From positions 176,146 to 240,145 of the forward strand of contig JASANG010003665.1 of NCBI GenBank assembly GCA_030248215.1: 64,000 bases of DNA, given 5' to 3'. The DNA comes from Enoplolaimus lenunculus (lineage: Eukaryota > Nematoda > Enoplea > Enoplida > Thoracostomopsidae). Shown one piece after another: positions 23,471-35,035 of the stretch; within the stretch, counting starts at the first letter, position 1; every line of letters begins with the position of its first letter. Under the pieces are notes generated by a model, which was given only the letters and a program-made list of their open reading frames with translations, was not told the origin of the DNA and did no database searches. The position numbers and the translations under genes were made by a program.

Positions 23471-24190
23471 AAATGAATAACAGTCGCAATCGAAACAGGG
23501 GCTAAACTTTGGAAAGGCCAAATAAATAGCAGTCCCCCTCTTATTCAGGTCACTACAGTACGAACTTTTTGTCAATATCATCCTGCATGTACGGCGACAG
23601 TAGCTGCTTGATGATCTGACAAGCAATGCCATAATGACAAACGTCTTTCTTCATGCAATACCAGAAATAAGTCTGAAATATGCGAGAATACGACCGCGTC
23701 CGAAATGCCCTCGTTTTATCGTTACTATCTCGCTAAATTTGCTGTGGTCGGATAAAGTTTTGGTCATTCTTTGACGTTTGATTCGGATTTTGTCAAAATT
23801 AAGGGACATACTAAGAGCTTTACTTCGGAAGCTTACGCTTAAGATTTTTTCAGGACGGCAAAAAGAAATCTGTTTTATTCGGTTAGGCGTCATAAATGCT
23901 AGAGATAGAACCAGTTTCAGTATAATTCTCTACGGCAAAGATTTAAACAAGTTTCCGCTCAATTCGTGCCCAGGGGAAGGTATGGACCAGTTTCATTACA
24001 ATTTTTTCGCGCTCCCCTGGCAACGATTTGGATGAGGGTAAGATTTGTTCTGCGACACAGGTGTTAAATTTCGCATGGAACTTTCCTGTATTTTCGCTAT
24101 GGAACATATGAAAATGTTTAAAAAACAGTATCATATCTTAGCTTATATATTTTTCAAAAATTGTCTTAAGTGTTGTACAATATTATACTC

Positions 24191-24872
24191 TATACATTAT
24201 AGGACGTTTTCTTGTTTTAGTTGCAAATTCTCGAAAACTGCTGACAGAACATGAAGGTAAATTTTACCTCCGCTAAAAGTGAATCTGAAATACACAAAGA
24301 TAGTTTCTTGTAAACAAATTTTCTTTTAACAAGTATTGTTCACTTTCGGTTCTGGTTCTGTCGCTTTCCCGTCCTGGTATTATGTAATGCTGGTTACACC
24401 GAGCTTAGAACTAAGTTATACATTATAGGACGTTTTCTTGTTTAAGTTGCAAATTCTTGAAAACTGCAGACAGAACATGAAGGTAAATTTTACCTCCGCT
24501 AAAAGTGAATCTGAAATACACAAAGATAGTTTCTTGTAAACAAATTTTCTTTTAACAAGTATTGTTCACTTTCGGTTCTGGTTCTGTCGCTTTCCCGTCC
24601 TGGTATTATGTAATGCTGGTTACACCGTGCTTAGAACTAAGTTATACATTATAGGACGTTTTCTTGTTTAAGTTGCAAATTCTCGAAAACTGCTGACAGA
24701 ACATGAAGGTAAATTTTACCTCCGCTAAAAGTGAATCTGAAATACACAAAGATAGTTTCTTGTAAACAAATTTTCTTTTAACAAGTATTGTTCACTTTCG
24801 GTTCTGGTTCTGTCGCTTTCCCGTCCTGGTATTATGTAATGCTGGTTACACCGTGCTTAGAACTAAGTTATA
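24191..24872 (+). repeat. 226-bp unit in three near-identical tandem copies
   Basis: Units begin ACATTATAGGACGTTTTCTT; the shared C of CATTATAGG is at 24195, 24421 and 24647, an exact 226-bp period. Only a few substitutions separate the copies, for example CTCGAAAACTGCTG versus CTTGAAAACTGCAG, and ACCGAGCTT versus ACCGTGCTT. The unit contains CTTTCGGTTCTGGTTCTGTC. Non-coding. Confidence 0.9.
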
Positions 24873-24906
24873 TCCAGTTGGATCGTACGTTTATATATTT
24901 CACGTC

Positions 24907-25344
24907 CAAGGTACAAAGCGGTATTGGATTATGCCGGAATCGGAATCGGAACTGCAAATTTATACCGGAATCGGCATCGGAATCGGAATCGGAACTACAA
25001 AATTTGTGACTATACGGATAATTTGAATTAACAAGTATATATAATATTGATTTATGGTGTCTGTTGCCTGACAACAATTCTCAATAACGTCGCATGAATC
25101 ACCAAATTAGCAATCATTTTTTGGTTCCGTAAAGCTAAACTACAATCAATTATTGCTAAGTTAACTTATCTAAAACAATTTAAGAGATATATGATGCAGA
25201 ATATTTATACAACATAGCACAACATGCAGGCCTAAAATTAAAATGTGGAAATTCCGATTCCGATTGATTGTGCAATCGGAATCGTAATCGGAAGTCGTTT
25301 TGAATCGTAACTCTAATCGGAATCGGAATTCCGATTGCACCCTG
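24907..25344. mobile_element. hAT-type MITE, CGGAATCGGAATCGG family
   Basis: 438 bp lying directly upstream of the PTRH2-family gene. The right end is GGAATTCCGATTGCACCCTG. The left end, CAAGGTACAAAGCGGTATTG, is a diverged inverse. The 8-bp duplication TTCACGTC / CTCACGTC has one mismatch. The subterminal parts carry GGAATCGG tandem runs. Confidence 0.75.
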
Positions 25345-25489
25345 CTCACGTCGCACCGGATTTATTCCGGATTTGAAAAATGAAAAATATATCGTTCCCT
25401 GTCACTAATCAGAGCTTCATCAATCTCAAGGATTAAGTGCTAATCTATTCTAACTGATTTTGCATGACATTTAGTACATTAATCGGTTA

Positions 25490-28400
25490 ATGGAGAAATT
25501 TAAACCGTATATCATTCCAACGGCTGTGTTTGCGGTGTCAACAACATTAACGTTACTGTATTTGTGGCGTCGAAAGTCATCAACGACTAAAGTTAGTTTT
25601 GATTTGTGCGAATCACCCTGATTTTGTTAAAAAGTCGCAGCATTTTTATGTTATAGACTTCTTGCCTTGGACGTAGATACTAACGCTTGTACCACGTATA
25701 TTTCACTGTAGACGTTTCTAGAAATTATTTGCCTTAATAAGCACCAACATTCCTCTTGTCCCAGTATTTAATGGATGAATAACAACGTTCAAGCTATATA
25801 GATTCAGACATCTTTGTTTTAACTGCATACATACACGTACAAATGTTATAGGTTGATTCATTTAATTTTTTGTGCGATCGGTCTGCAAGCAAAACCAGAT
25901 CCAATGTTTCAAATAAAGGTACCTTTCTGTGAACTATTTTTTGCGCCACATATATTGACTAAATTACCGATCTTATTAAATTTCCGAATTATAATGATTC
26001 TAGGATGTTCAAGCTTACCGAATTATTACAATTATTGGAGCCGTATGCTGAGCGAACAGCGATTGAAAAGACTTCAAACGAGCAGGGACGGATATGTGAA
26101 ATACAATGATCGTAAATAGCTAAATTTTGTTTTGAGCTAGAATTTGGTACGTACTAAGTAGGGTGCAGTCGGGTATCTTTCTATGCTCACTAGTGCGTTT
26201 ATGTGGGTATGATAAATGTTGGAGTATGGCACAAATTGAAAATTTTGGCAATACACGCTCAGACAAGGTTAAAAAAATATATTTGAATAGTATGTCAAAT
26301 TTGTTAAATTTTCAAATTAAAAAGTTCCAATACCAAAAATGCCGGAAAATTCCCGTGAAAAAATACCGGATTTTATTACCGGAACCGAATTGTGAAAAAT
26401 ACCGGATTTCCGTACCGGAACCGGGATTCCGGTTACACCGTGACACAGATCTTTCACCAACTGGTGATAGATGCAACACGCACAGTTCACAATACAGACT
26501 GCCAAAAGCATTGCGTGATTTTTTAAAACAGGACTGTTATAGCACAAGATAACTACTTTCGATCGTTAACCACACCTTTACGCGTTCGCTTTCGCTTTAA
26601 AACAGATCCAACCACAATGTAAATTTGGGTTCAGTGTCAAAGTGACACCTTCAGTTCCTGTTCAGGAACAGCTATATATATGCACCGTACCATGATTTGG
26701 AAAAAAATAAAGTGTTCATCCGAAGTTAGCTCAAATTAAAATGCAAATATACAGAGTAAAATTTCAAACGTTTCATGAAAACCTACACGTTGGGAAATGC
26801 TCTATGCGAGTAAAATGACACAAGGACTGCACAAATACAACTATACGTTAATTGCTGCTACGTTTAAATATATAGTGCAGCTCCAAACAAAATGCGAAAA
26901 AACGTTGCCGTTATCATTAGGAAGGGACAAAACCGACTTTTTTACACTACTAAAATTCTTTTGTTTTGCAAAGAATTCGCTTACTAATTTTTTAAGTGGT
27001 ATGAGTGCCGAAAATTGAGCTTTAAAACGAATTAACCTCGGTAGCCGTCGGCTTTTTAATTGCTGTTCCGGATTTCGAAACAGTAGTTCTGCGGTTTCGT
27101 TTGTTTGCGACGTTGCGGAAGTTTTGGCATTGATTTATTCCAAGATAATGTTGGTTCAACAAACCGAGAATTATATGAATGCATGTGTAAGCATAGACAC
27201 ATACCCCCGATCGTACTCTACTTAGTACGAACTCTAGTTCAAAACAAAAATGAGGTATTTCCGATGGCTGTATTTCACATTAACTATCCTGCTCGTTTGA
27301 AGACTTTTCAATCACAGCCAGCTCAGTGTAACGTTCCAATATTTGTTATGATTTGTTCAGCTTGAACATTCTGGAATCATACATTCGGAAATTACAAGCT
27401 AATTTGAATATGCAGAACAGCGAGTACTTATTCAAAATTCTTCGATTAATACTCTGTCTAATTGTTTGCTTCAACGACCAGTACATTTTTCCTTTCAAAG
27501 TTTTTGAACTTGGGAAATTTAAGAAAAACTTGCATATCCTAATTTATTCTGTAACGTATGCCTATGCCGTTACGTGGACTCCGGTACTTTTTCACCAAAA
27601 TTTTCCCGCATTTATATAACTTCATTTTTATAATTCCTTAATTATCTATGATTTCACGAAACTTTAAATTCGTGTGCATTATGCAAATGTTGGAGTATAT
27701 ATAATCATTGGAGAACTAAGTTTTAAATTTTAAAGATATGTCGTGGTTTTAGGTTTGATTATACAACAATTCAAATTAATATTTGTTGTCAATCGATCAG
27801 AGCTGAAAAATCGCCAAGAACTATTTACTGCTGTTGCAAAAGCTACCTTGGATAGTTACAATCGCTTGTGCTCGATTCCGGAAGTGCAACCCGATTTGCG
27901 CAGGTGGATTCGATCTGGGCAGATGAAGGTTTGATATTGTAACCATTTTGGAAACGGAAAAGTTATGACTCGAATATATTAGGATCGATTCATTGCTTTA
28001 ACAAAACATGCTACTCTAAACGGCATTTAGCTGAAATAAGACTTTCATTATGGCACTAATTATTAATAGGTTTTAATATAGTAACGTGTCGATTAATCCT
28101 CATCGGCAATATAATCTTCACTGTTCTGTGAGTATCGTAATCGGCACTTGCAAAAATTTGCCGATTCTTTGCGATACTTTTTACACATAACAGTGAGTTT
28201 GAATGCAATCAAATTCACTTGTTGGCGTATGTCAATGCGTCTAATCAAGCAAACTATTTTCTCTGGGGTTAGTGTTTTCGAAAATTAATTGAAATGAACC
28301 GTTTTGATAAAATTTAAAGTTTTATAGTTGTTAGGGTTTAAGTCTTCGAATTTATAATGATATAATGTATCCTATCTGTTCATTTAGCATCATATATTAA

Positions 28401-29114
28401 AATTGGGCCGGGACGGCATCGGTATTGGTATCGTTTCGTGACATCTGCAAGCAGTCTGATTTATTCAATACAGGATTTGGAAACCAAGGATCTGGATACC
28501 TGTATAGAACTGATCGCAATACGGCTAAATTCGCTCTTCAATATAGCTTTTGTCAGCCGTGTTTGATTTAACATGAGATTAGAAAAATTGCTGACGCAGG
28601 CTGCCTTGTAAACGTCGCTTTTATTGCTGGTGCGGAATCAGTACGTAGTTAGTGACCCAGTTAGATGTTGTACAAGTTTGTGCTTGCTTAATTTTAGGTG
28701 GTAGTAAAAGCCAAAAATGATATCGAGTTGTGCAATTTGGCTGAAACGGCGAGCCTCAAAGGTTTGCTGTTTACGATGTATTTCGGCTTTGTGAACGATA
28801 AGGATTCACTATCATCGCAAGTGTCGGCCGCAGCGACTAAGGAAGACTTTCACACTGGTGCAAACGTATCGCATTCGTATATTTTTAATCAACACACACC
28901 GACAGTGTTGGATAATGAAGCTGTACTTAAAGCCACGAATCGTTTCGACTCTTCTGTAGCCGTAGGGAAAAATCGAATCTCTCAAAAAACAGCAGAAAAT
29001 GAACAAGAGATGAATAAATTTAAAGCAAGCAAAGCTAAGATTGCTCTTGTATTAGTGTTGTTTGGACCTATTGAAAGTTTGAATGATGTTACTGGGCATT
29101 TGAAACTATTATAA
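25490..29114 (+). CDS. PTRH2-family (peptidyl-tRNA hydrolase 2) protein, membrane-anchored, probably catalytically degenerate
   Basis: Exons are 25490-25591, 25852-25918, 26004-26111, 27753-27928 and 28698-29114, with GT-AG borders and matching phases, giving about 289 residues. Residues 8-27 form one hydrophobic anchor followed by WRRK, as in human PTRH2 (Bit1), a mitochondrial outer-membrane protein. The family fold starts at FKLIFVVNRSELKN, against ILVVRNDLKMGKGK in human. It runs through MKVVVKAKNDIEL (PKVVVKAPDEETL) and ends LFGPIESLNDVTGHLKLL (IGPGPADLIDKVTGHLKLY). The basic GKGK motif and the QDAGRTQI..GS catalytic segment are not recognisable. About 70 unrelated polar residues (roughly 186-255) stand there. 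The linker between anchor and domain is also longer than in human. Hydrolase activity therefore looks doubtful; that is inference. Exon assignment is firm because skipping 25919-27752 decoys gives the only continuous frame. Confidence 0.8.
26162..26444. mobile_element. hAT-like MITE remnant in PTRH2-family intron 3
   Basis: It begins GGGTGCAGTCGGGTATC and ends in GGGATTCCGGTTACACC, with repeated CCGGAACCG and ACCGGAT. It is a diverged member of the CAGGGTGCAACCGG group. No target duplication was seen. Confidence 0.5.
28078..28451. mobile_element. Old copy of the TAGGGATGCGCCGAT hAT MITE
   Basis: It lies in PTRH2-family intron 4. The left end, GTAACGTGTCGATTAATCCT, and internal TTTGCCGATTCTTTGCGATA match the element at 12881-13259 with many substitutions. 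The right end is near GTTTCGTGACATC. Confidence 0.6.
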
Positions 29115-29122
29115 ATGGTATT

Positions 29123-29128
29123 AATAAA
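29123..29128 (+). promoter_or_regulatory. Poly(A) signal AATAAA after the PTRH2-family gene
   Basis: AATAAA lies 9 bases after the stop codon, and TG-rich sequence follows within 20 bases. This position would give a very short 3' UTR. Confidence 0.5.
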
Positions 29129-29812
29129 TGTACACACAATGTGTAAACATGCCATTAAGAATGCCGAATTCGTGAAACAAATGTAGTAGCTTGGAATGGA
29201 TGATAAATTATGGAATAGACACAAATTAAAATGAACCACATTCCTGTATTATCCATGATGATTTAAAATATTAATTTCTTAAAACATGCCAAAATTAAAA
29301 AAAATTCAGTTTAGCTGCTTAATAACGACTTAGTATTTTAATTTCTCAAAATTAACCCAATGAAAAATATGCATCGAATGCACGTCGTCAAATACTAAAT
29401 TGATTAGCTTTGCAAGAAACAAAATCTACTTATATTCATATGCCCAGTCGCGTTGCGAGATAACACACTGGGCGTCATTTTAAGTTCGACCGCTCTTGAT
29501 AGTAAGACGCCAAGCCCAACTGAGTATGCTGCTAGTTAGTAAAAGGTTAGCTTGCAAATCTGGCAATCTGTGAAGGGCACATTTAAATTTTCCATGTCAC
29601 AGAACAGATGAGCTTGAGCTTATATATAACTTTTGAGTTAAAACCACTACGCTAAGCGGATTTTTATCATACACCAAAACAGCCTAAAGTACTTCATCAG
29701 CGATTCCAGCTGTCTGAATAATTAACAGTTTAATCTAGGATTGGGGGCGATAACTCCATTCTGCATAGTGTTCTTTCAAAGCGGAAGGTTCGAGGAAGCC
29801 GCAGCTTCCCCC
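29129..29812. other. Spacer between the PTRH2-family gene and the LINE
   Basis: No coding region, RNA gene or clear repeat is visible. The sequence is AT-rich and appears unique within the window. Confidence 0.5.
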
Positions 29813-31690
29813 TGATTGAGAAAAGGTACAAAATTGATTTGAAATCTGTTATAGTTAATGGTTTTAAGTCAGAATTTATTCATGTTTTCCGTGGAATTCG
29901 ACAAGGGTGTCCCTTATCGCCGTCATTATATGTCATAACAGCGGAAATGGTAGCTCACTATCTTCGAATAACTTCAAGAATTTCGGGGATACCACTATAC
30001 GGCATTAACACCCGAGTGACTAAGTTTGCCGACGACACTAATATTTTTCTAAGTAGGATTTCAGATATAAGTGTGGTTTTTGATGTTTTTGAAAAATTTC
30101 AAAAGGCCTCTGGCAGCCGACTAAAGGAAACTAAAACACAGATACTATTAATGGGCGATCTAAGGAACGCACTTGTACCCCATCAATATGCACGCTTTAT
30201 TGTTGAAAGAGTGAAAATTTATGGCCTTTGGTTTGATTCAAAGGGACTCGATGTTCCTGAAAATTGGATAAAGTGCTATGAAGCAATTGCAAGTCTTGAA
30301 CAGCGAATACCGCCCCGAGGTATCTCTGTTTTTGGAAAAATCCATCTTGTTCACATTTATTTTTTGTGTATGTTTAATTACTTGATAAAATTAGTAACAC
30401 CCCCTGAGCAACTAGTGAAGGAAACTATCAATGTGGTTTATAAGTGGTTGTGGTACCCGTCTACCGCTAGTATTATTAGAAGGGATATCCTGTTTTTACA
30501 ACCTAGTCACGGCGGGATAAATTTCCCAAATATTTTTGTCAGACTGAAAGTGAATCGTTTAATGTTTTATATTCGAATATTAAGAGGTACCGAAGTTGTG
30601 AGTTGGAAGAGATGTTTCGAACATTTCTTTCGGCAAGTTCAGTTTTCGACTAAACGTCAACTGAGACGCATTGATGTACCGGAGTTATATAAAGAGATAC
30701 GGATTGCAATGATTGAGTCATCTTTTAAAATGGATGGAAATTTTTGTTGGTTTTTTGGCGAAAAGTTATCCTTAAAAACAGTGTGGGCAAATAAATTGTA
30801 TAAAATGTGGATACACGCTGTGTATAAGGTACTCATGCATCCTAAACATGTTTTTTGGCGAGACGAGCTAGGAGTTGAACCTATTTTTGTCGAGCGATCA
30901 TGGATATGGGCAAAAGCGAAATATGTTGACGGCTCTGCGCGAGACGTCCATTTTAGGTTAAGACACAAGTCATTGTATACTAATCACCGCACTAGTCATT
31001 TTACAGATGGGACAAGAATATGTTCGTTTTGTTATTTGGATGGAATTGAAGTGCGGGAGGATAATGTTCATGTGTTTATTTATTGTTTGCGGGCGCAAGA
31101 AATTAGTTTTTTCATTACTCCCGTTTTGCAACAGGTAGCTGGAGTAAATGAAATAACGATTTCGGATTTAATTTTGGGACGAAATATTCACGACCCATTA
31201 AAGAGAATAGCTTTTAATTTCATCGTCCAACATGCACAATTGGCAATATGGAGTGCTCGATGTAAACTTGAGTTTAACAATGAAAATGTCTGTGTTGTTG
31301 ATGTTTTTCAGGAAAATGTTTATAGAAATTTGTGCAAACTTAAGCTGTATCTAAAAGAAGAATGTTTTTTTAAGGTTTTTGGAACAATAACCCGACAGAA
31401 TGATAGCATGCTGGGTTTTCGAATGTCTTTTTCTCAGCGTACCTGATTTGTAGTTTGTTTTGAAACTAGGTTTCTTGTGTGCTTTTTAACATATTTGCTC
31501 TGAATAATATCCTTGCAAGCAGAGTAGAATAATGGGTAATTTTCAAGGACCTTTGTTATGTTATGATAATATGTTGTTGCCTTGTTTGGTTTATATAATT
31601 GCTTTCGTTGATGTAAATGTGGTTTATCCTTTTAATAAAACCCGGGGTGTTCGGCAAATGAGCGCTTCGGACTTAAACTTAAACTTCTTA
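29813..31690 (+). mobile_element. 5'-truncated L1/Tx1-like LINE with a long open ORF2 C-terminus
   Basis: The open frame runs to 31446 and covers over 535 residues. Reverse transcriptase blocks are FRGIRQGCPLSPSLY and KFADDTNIFLS, with FADD as the catalytic box. The thumb region (KIYGLWFDSKG, GKIHLVHIYFL, LWYPSTASIIRRDILFLQP) and the long C-terminal part with a cysteine-rich patch (RICSFCYLDG, EDNVHVFIYCLRAQE) follow. The RQGCPLSP..G(L/I)..YADD layout with the extended C-terminus fits the L1/Tx1 group. The endonuclease and the fingers part of the reverse transcriptase are missing, so the copy starts mid-ORF. The absence of any stop over 1.6 kb implies a recent insertion. The 3' UTR holds AATAAAACCCGGGGTG near 31640, and the copy ends near TTAAACTTAAAC at 31680. 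Confidence 0.85.
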
Positions 31691-32254
31691 TGCGGAGTTC
31701 ACGTTACATAAATGGTGTAGCTGGGTCACGTTTTGTTACGCTCTATATATGGGGTAACATTTTGTCTGCAATGTAACCCAGTATGATATTCCAAAAACAG
31801 TAGTTGTCTGCTAACATCATGTATCGGTCACGTTTTGTCTTTCAATATGATATGATTCCCTACATCGTCTGTCAATATCATATGATCAATTTGAAAATGT
31901 CTACTGAGTCAGTTACATAACTAGGATTACGTATGGCGGAATATCATATCATACTAACAGACATGTGCCGTTAGTATCATATGATATTATAAAACAATGT
32001 AAATAACATACTAATAATATGGCGGGAAAATTCAAATTTTGGCTGGAAATTCAATTTAGGAAAATTCAAATTTTGGCGGGAAAATTCAAAATATGGTGGG
32101 AAAATGATATTTTTGGCAGGAAAATCAAATTTTGGCGGGAAATTCAAATTTTGGGAAAATTCAAATTTTGGCGGAAAAATTTAAATTTTGGTATTAAAAT
32201 TCAAATCAAGGCGGGAACTTCCAAATTTTGGTGCATTGTTTTATAATATGTCAT
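31690..32254. repeat. ATCATATGAT-rich element with GCGGAGTTCACGTTAC start
   Basis: It starts ATGCGGAGTTCACGTTACAT, matching the terminus of the element at 53871-54387. It contains many TATCATATGATAT palindromes and ends in a minisatellite. About 150 bp (31745-31900) match 40245-40400 inside the CACTA element (GGTAACATTTTGTCTGCA, TAGTTGTCTGCTA). The right part is interrupted by the MITE at 32271; related palindromic sequence resumes at 33083-33200. Confidence 0.5.
32019..32240 (+). repeat. Minisatellite, GGCGGGAAAATTCAAATTTT unit, about 11 copies
   Basis: Degenerate units of about 17-22 bp based on GGCGGGAAAATTCAAATTTT. The array is flanked by a short inverted repeat: ATTATAAAACAATG near 31985-31998 and CATTGTTTTATAAT at 32234-32247. 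The open frame across it is incidental. Confidence 0.8.
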
Positions 32255-32270
32255 GAACTAAATAATAGAA

Positions 32271-33077
32271 CTGGCTTCTCCACAGCGGGGGGGGGGCTTC
32301 CAGCACGTTTCGAAATTTTCATTTTCCCCCCAGCAAAAATTTTGCCGCCCCCAGGAAAGGCCCTCCGGCGAATTTTCGGCCGCCCCTTAGCAAAATGCCC
32401 CCCAGCAAATTTTTTTGCTGGGGGTCCCCCAGGACTTTTCTAGGTCAAAAATTTTCAATGTTAATACGTAAAGACCTGGACTTCTTTTGAGGTGACATTC
32501 GGCAAAATATGATTTTATATTACGCTGAGTACTCATAATTTTTAATAGCGTTACAAATACCCGTAGTAACTAATACAATTCCATAATGAACTGAAAAAGC
32601 ACAATTATATAAAGACCGTTTCAGGGCATACAGCATTCGAAAGTACCTTGCAGCAGCAAGTTCAACCCGCCTGAGCCTTATGATAAATTGAAGCTGTGAC
32701 TAATATACAAAATATATATTAATCACAGTTTCAATTATAGATTATCTATATTTTATATAATTGTGCTTCTTTCAACTTCTGGTTAAGTTGTCAGTATATA
32801 CGTAATATTAGTTAAAATTATTATTAGCGTTTGCGAGAAATTTTTGTCATGTTGAGCGATGAGTAATCTTACGTTGAGTTGGAAACACGGTCTAGAATGA
32901 AAAAATGGTCCAAAAAGTCGGTTTGCAAAATTTTAAGCCTGCCCCCCAGGACCCCCCAGATCATCTGGGGGCCCCCCAGGAAAAGTACCCTCCAGCAAAA
33001 TCAGCTGCCCCCCAGGAAACTCCTGCCCCCCCAGGAAACGCCCCCCGGCGGATATTTTCAAGCTGTGGAGAAGCCAG
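32271..33077. mobile_element. Inverted-repeat DNA transposon (MITE), copy 2, 5-bp target duplication
   Basis: 807 bp, same family and orientation as 12011-12784. It has the same CTGGCTTCTCCACAGC ends and a perfect 5-bp duplication, TAGAA, at 32266-32270 and 33078-33082. Most of the interior aligns with copy 1, including TTTCAGGGCATACAGCATTC and AGCGATGAGT. This copy keeps extra C-rich repeats at its right end. Non-coding. Confidence 0.87.
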
Positions 33078-33712
33078 TAGAATATCATATAACACACTTA
33101 AACTGATACTCCAAATCCGCCTTGCAGAATATCATATCATATATGCTGTTAATTTGGAATATCGAACTATAGCGGACATTTTGTTACCGTTGGTAAAAAT
33201 AACAAATATTCCACGTAGCTAGCACAAACGTGTACAATAGTCATACTCAGGGTTGTTTTGTAAGCATTTGTATCGTAATTTGTTGATATTTTGGTAGCTG
33301 GGGGGTAACCAGTATTTTGTTTCTGGACATATGCGTATGCAGGATTTTGGAAAGTGGTGTCATCTTATACAAAAATTTTGTAGGGGTTTCTTGTGCTGTC
33401 AACTAAAAATGCCTAAACCCCCTAAAATTTTATTCCGCCTATAAAATCCAGATCTCCAGAAATTTTGTAAGCGGCTATGTTTTCTCTATCCCTCCCCTTG
33501 TATACACCCTGTTTGGTATCAAGTTTTGGTTAAAATATGAGTAATCTTTGTCGCATTTGAGTATGCATATTTGTCGTGGCATCTTGGAAGCTGCTAAGCT
33601 TTAAATACTCCAGGTCCAAAAAAAGTTGAACTATGCAAGTGCTTGATTTCAACAGATAACAGTAGATTCTAAATTTCGTTGGAAAACCCCGAAGATATCT
33701 TTAATTAACCAT

Positions 33713-34160
33713 AGATGGGCATCTCATATCCGGATAGGAAAATATCTAAATATGCATCCGAAAAGAAATATGTACCCGGATATTCAAAATGGTATTGTTT
33801 AAAAAATTTTGGAACAATTTGCATTGTTTAACAACTATACGGAGTTGGCAAAAAGATATTCTGTATTCAAACCTGAGTCAGACCATTGAACCAAATTCTT
33901 GACGAATGAGGCACTTGCATAAACAAATAACGATTTTAGAATTGCATTACGCTCATACCAATCGCCTTGTGGGTCAGCGTACCTCATTCGTTAAAACAAG
34001 TTCTTAAGAAACGAAAATTGAGGCTTGGAAATTTGAAAGACACAAAATGGAGTTTCAAATATCCGAAATAGATAATTTAAACTGCAGATATCCGGATAAA
34101 TATCCGGCAAGAATTGCCGGATATCTGGATAGGAAGAAATATCCGATTCCCATTACTGCT
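33713..34160. mobile_element. GGATATCCGGAT-family MITE
   Basis: Left end GATGGGCATCTCATATCCGG; right end GAAATATCCGATTCCCAT, its inverse. Parts are shared with 21820-22060, 61215-61400 and 62990-63440, for example GGTTTGAATACAGAATATCT read on the minus strand. The subterminal ATATCCGGATA palindromes are typical. It is probably hAT-like; no target duplication was found, so it is old. Confidence 0.6.
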
Positions 34161-34660
34161 GACAACTATTGCATTTGACAAAGCGTACGTTTACTAATAA
34201 GCGAAAAATATGAAACAACACTGTATCAAAACAAATTCAATATTCATCTGAATTATGACTCGAAGAATATAACGAATCGCTGTGTTCCACCGTTTCATAA
34301 TCAGTTTTTTTCAATGTTGTGCGATTTTATAGATCTGAAAGGTAAATATAACAAATATAAAGCAATTTGCCAGGTACAAGTTAAACAGAAACAAATATAT
34401 ACGGTTACATTTAAAAACGAGCCCCTAAACTTCACAACAAACATGCGGCTGAATCTTGCTACCAGTTAAAATAATTTGTTTTAAATAAACGATGGAACCG
34501 GTAAAAATGTTATACAGATTAAACAATGTCTGGATACTGCACTTATGAGAGTGGCAAGCGAGCTACTGACAATTTTGTTTAATATTGAGTTTGATTTGCA
34601 AATTAGTTGAATATCGGTATAGTATACCTCTACGACCCCAGATACCAGCTAAAAACACTG

Positions 34661-35035
34661 CACTGCAAATTCTGTTGAGTTAAAATCAAATCACGTTGAG
34701 TCAGTTTAACTCAAAAGGTTGTGTTAAAAAAGGACCAACTCAACGTGAGTTAAAATAACTCAACATATTGAGTCAAAACATTAACTCAGAATTGAGTTAA
34801 ATTTCAACTCGGATTGAGTTACATTTAACTCGGTGTGAGTTAAAATGGTTTTAACTCAGCTAATTGAGTTGAAATTTTAACTCACCATGAGTTAAATATT
34901 TTACTCCTTTTCCCAGTGAAAAGCATTTTGACTCACACTGTGTTAAGACAAACTCAAACATTAATTAAAATTAGACTCAATTTTGATTTAAAATTATTTC
35001 ATAATGTTAGATTGGATAAACTCACGCCGAATGAA
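34661..35035. repeat. Left subterminal repeat block of the CACTA element
   Basis: Over a dozen copies of TTGAGTTAAA, ATTGAGTT or their inverse occur in both orientations at 6-25-bp spacing. In CACTA elements such repeats are binding sites for an element-encoded protein; that role here is inference. Confidence 0.8.

Larger units (their letters stand above)
19911..24190. other. Intergenic region after tetraspanin: repeats only
   Basis: No gene was found. At 20141-20290 there is a hAT-like copy beginning TAGAGACGTTCCGGGGCC, related to the nested element at 50682. At 21740-22060 there is a relative of the GGATATCCGGAT family (see 33713). The remaining sequence, 20300-21700, looks like unique AT-rich DNA. 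Confidence 0.5.

Noticed and set aside
24788-25009. 73-residue frame spanning the 226-bp repeat and a hAT MITE
   Set aside because: It crosses two unrelated repeats; the RNRNCKF-type end is the translated GGAATCGG simple repeat.
27105-27423. Open segments in PTRH2-family intron 3 (LFQDNVGSTNRELYEC and LNILESYIRKLQANLN)
   Set aside because: Including them breaks the phase into the PTH2 domain exon. Joining 26111 directly to 27753 keeps the frame with standard splice sites.
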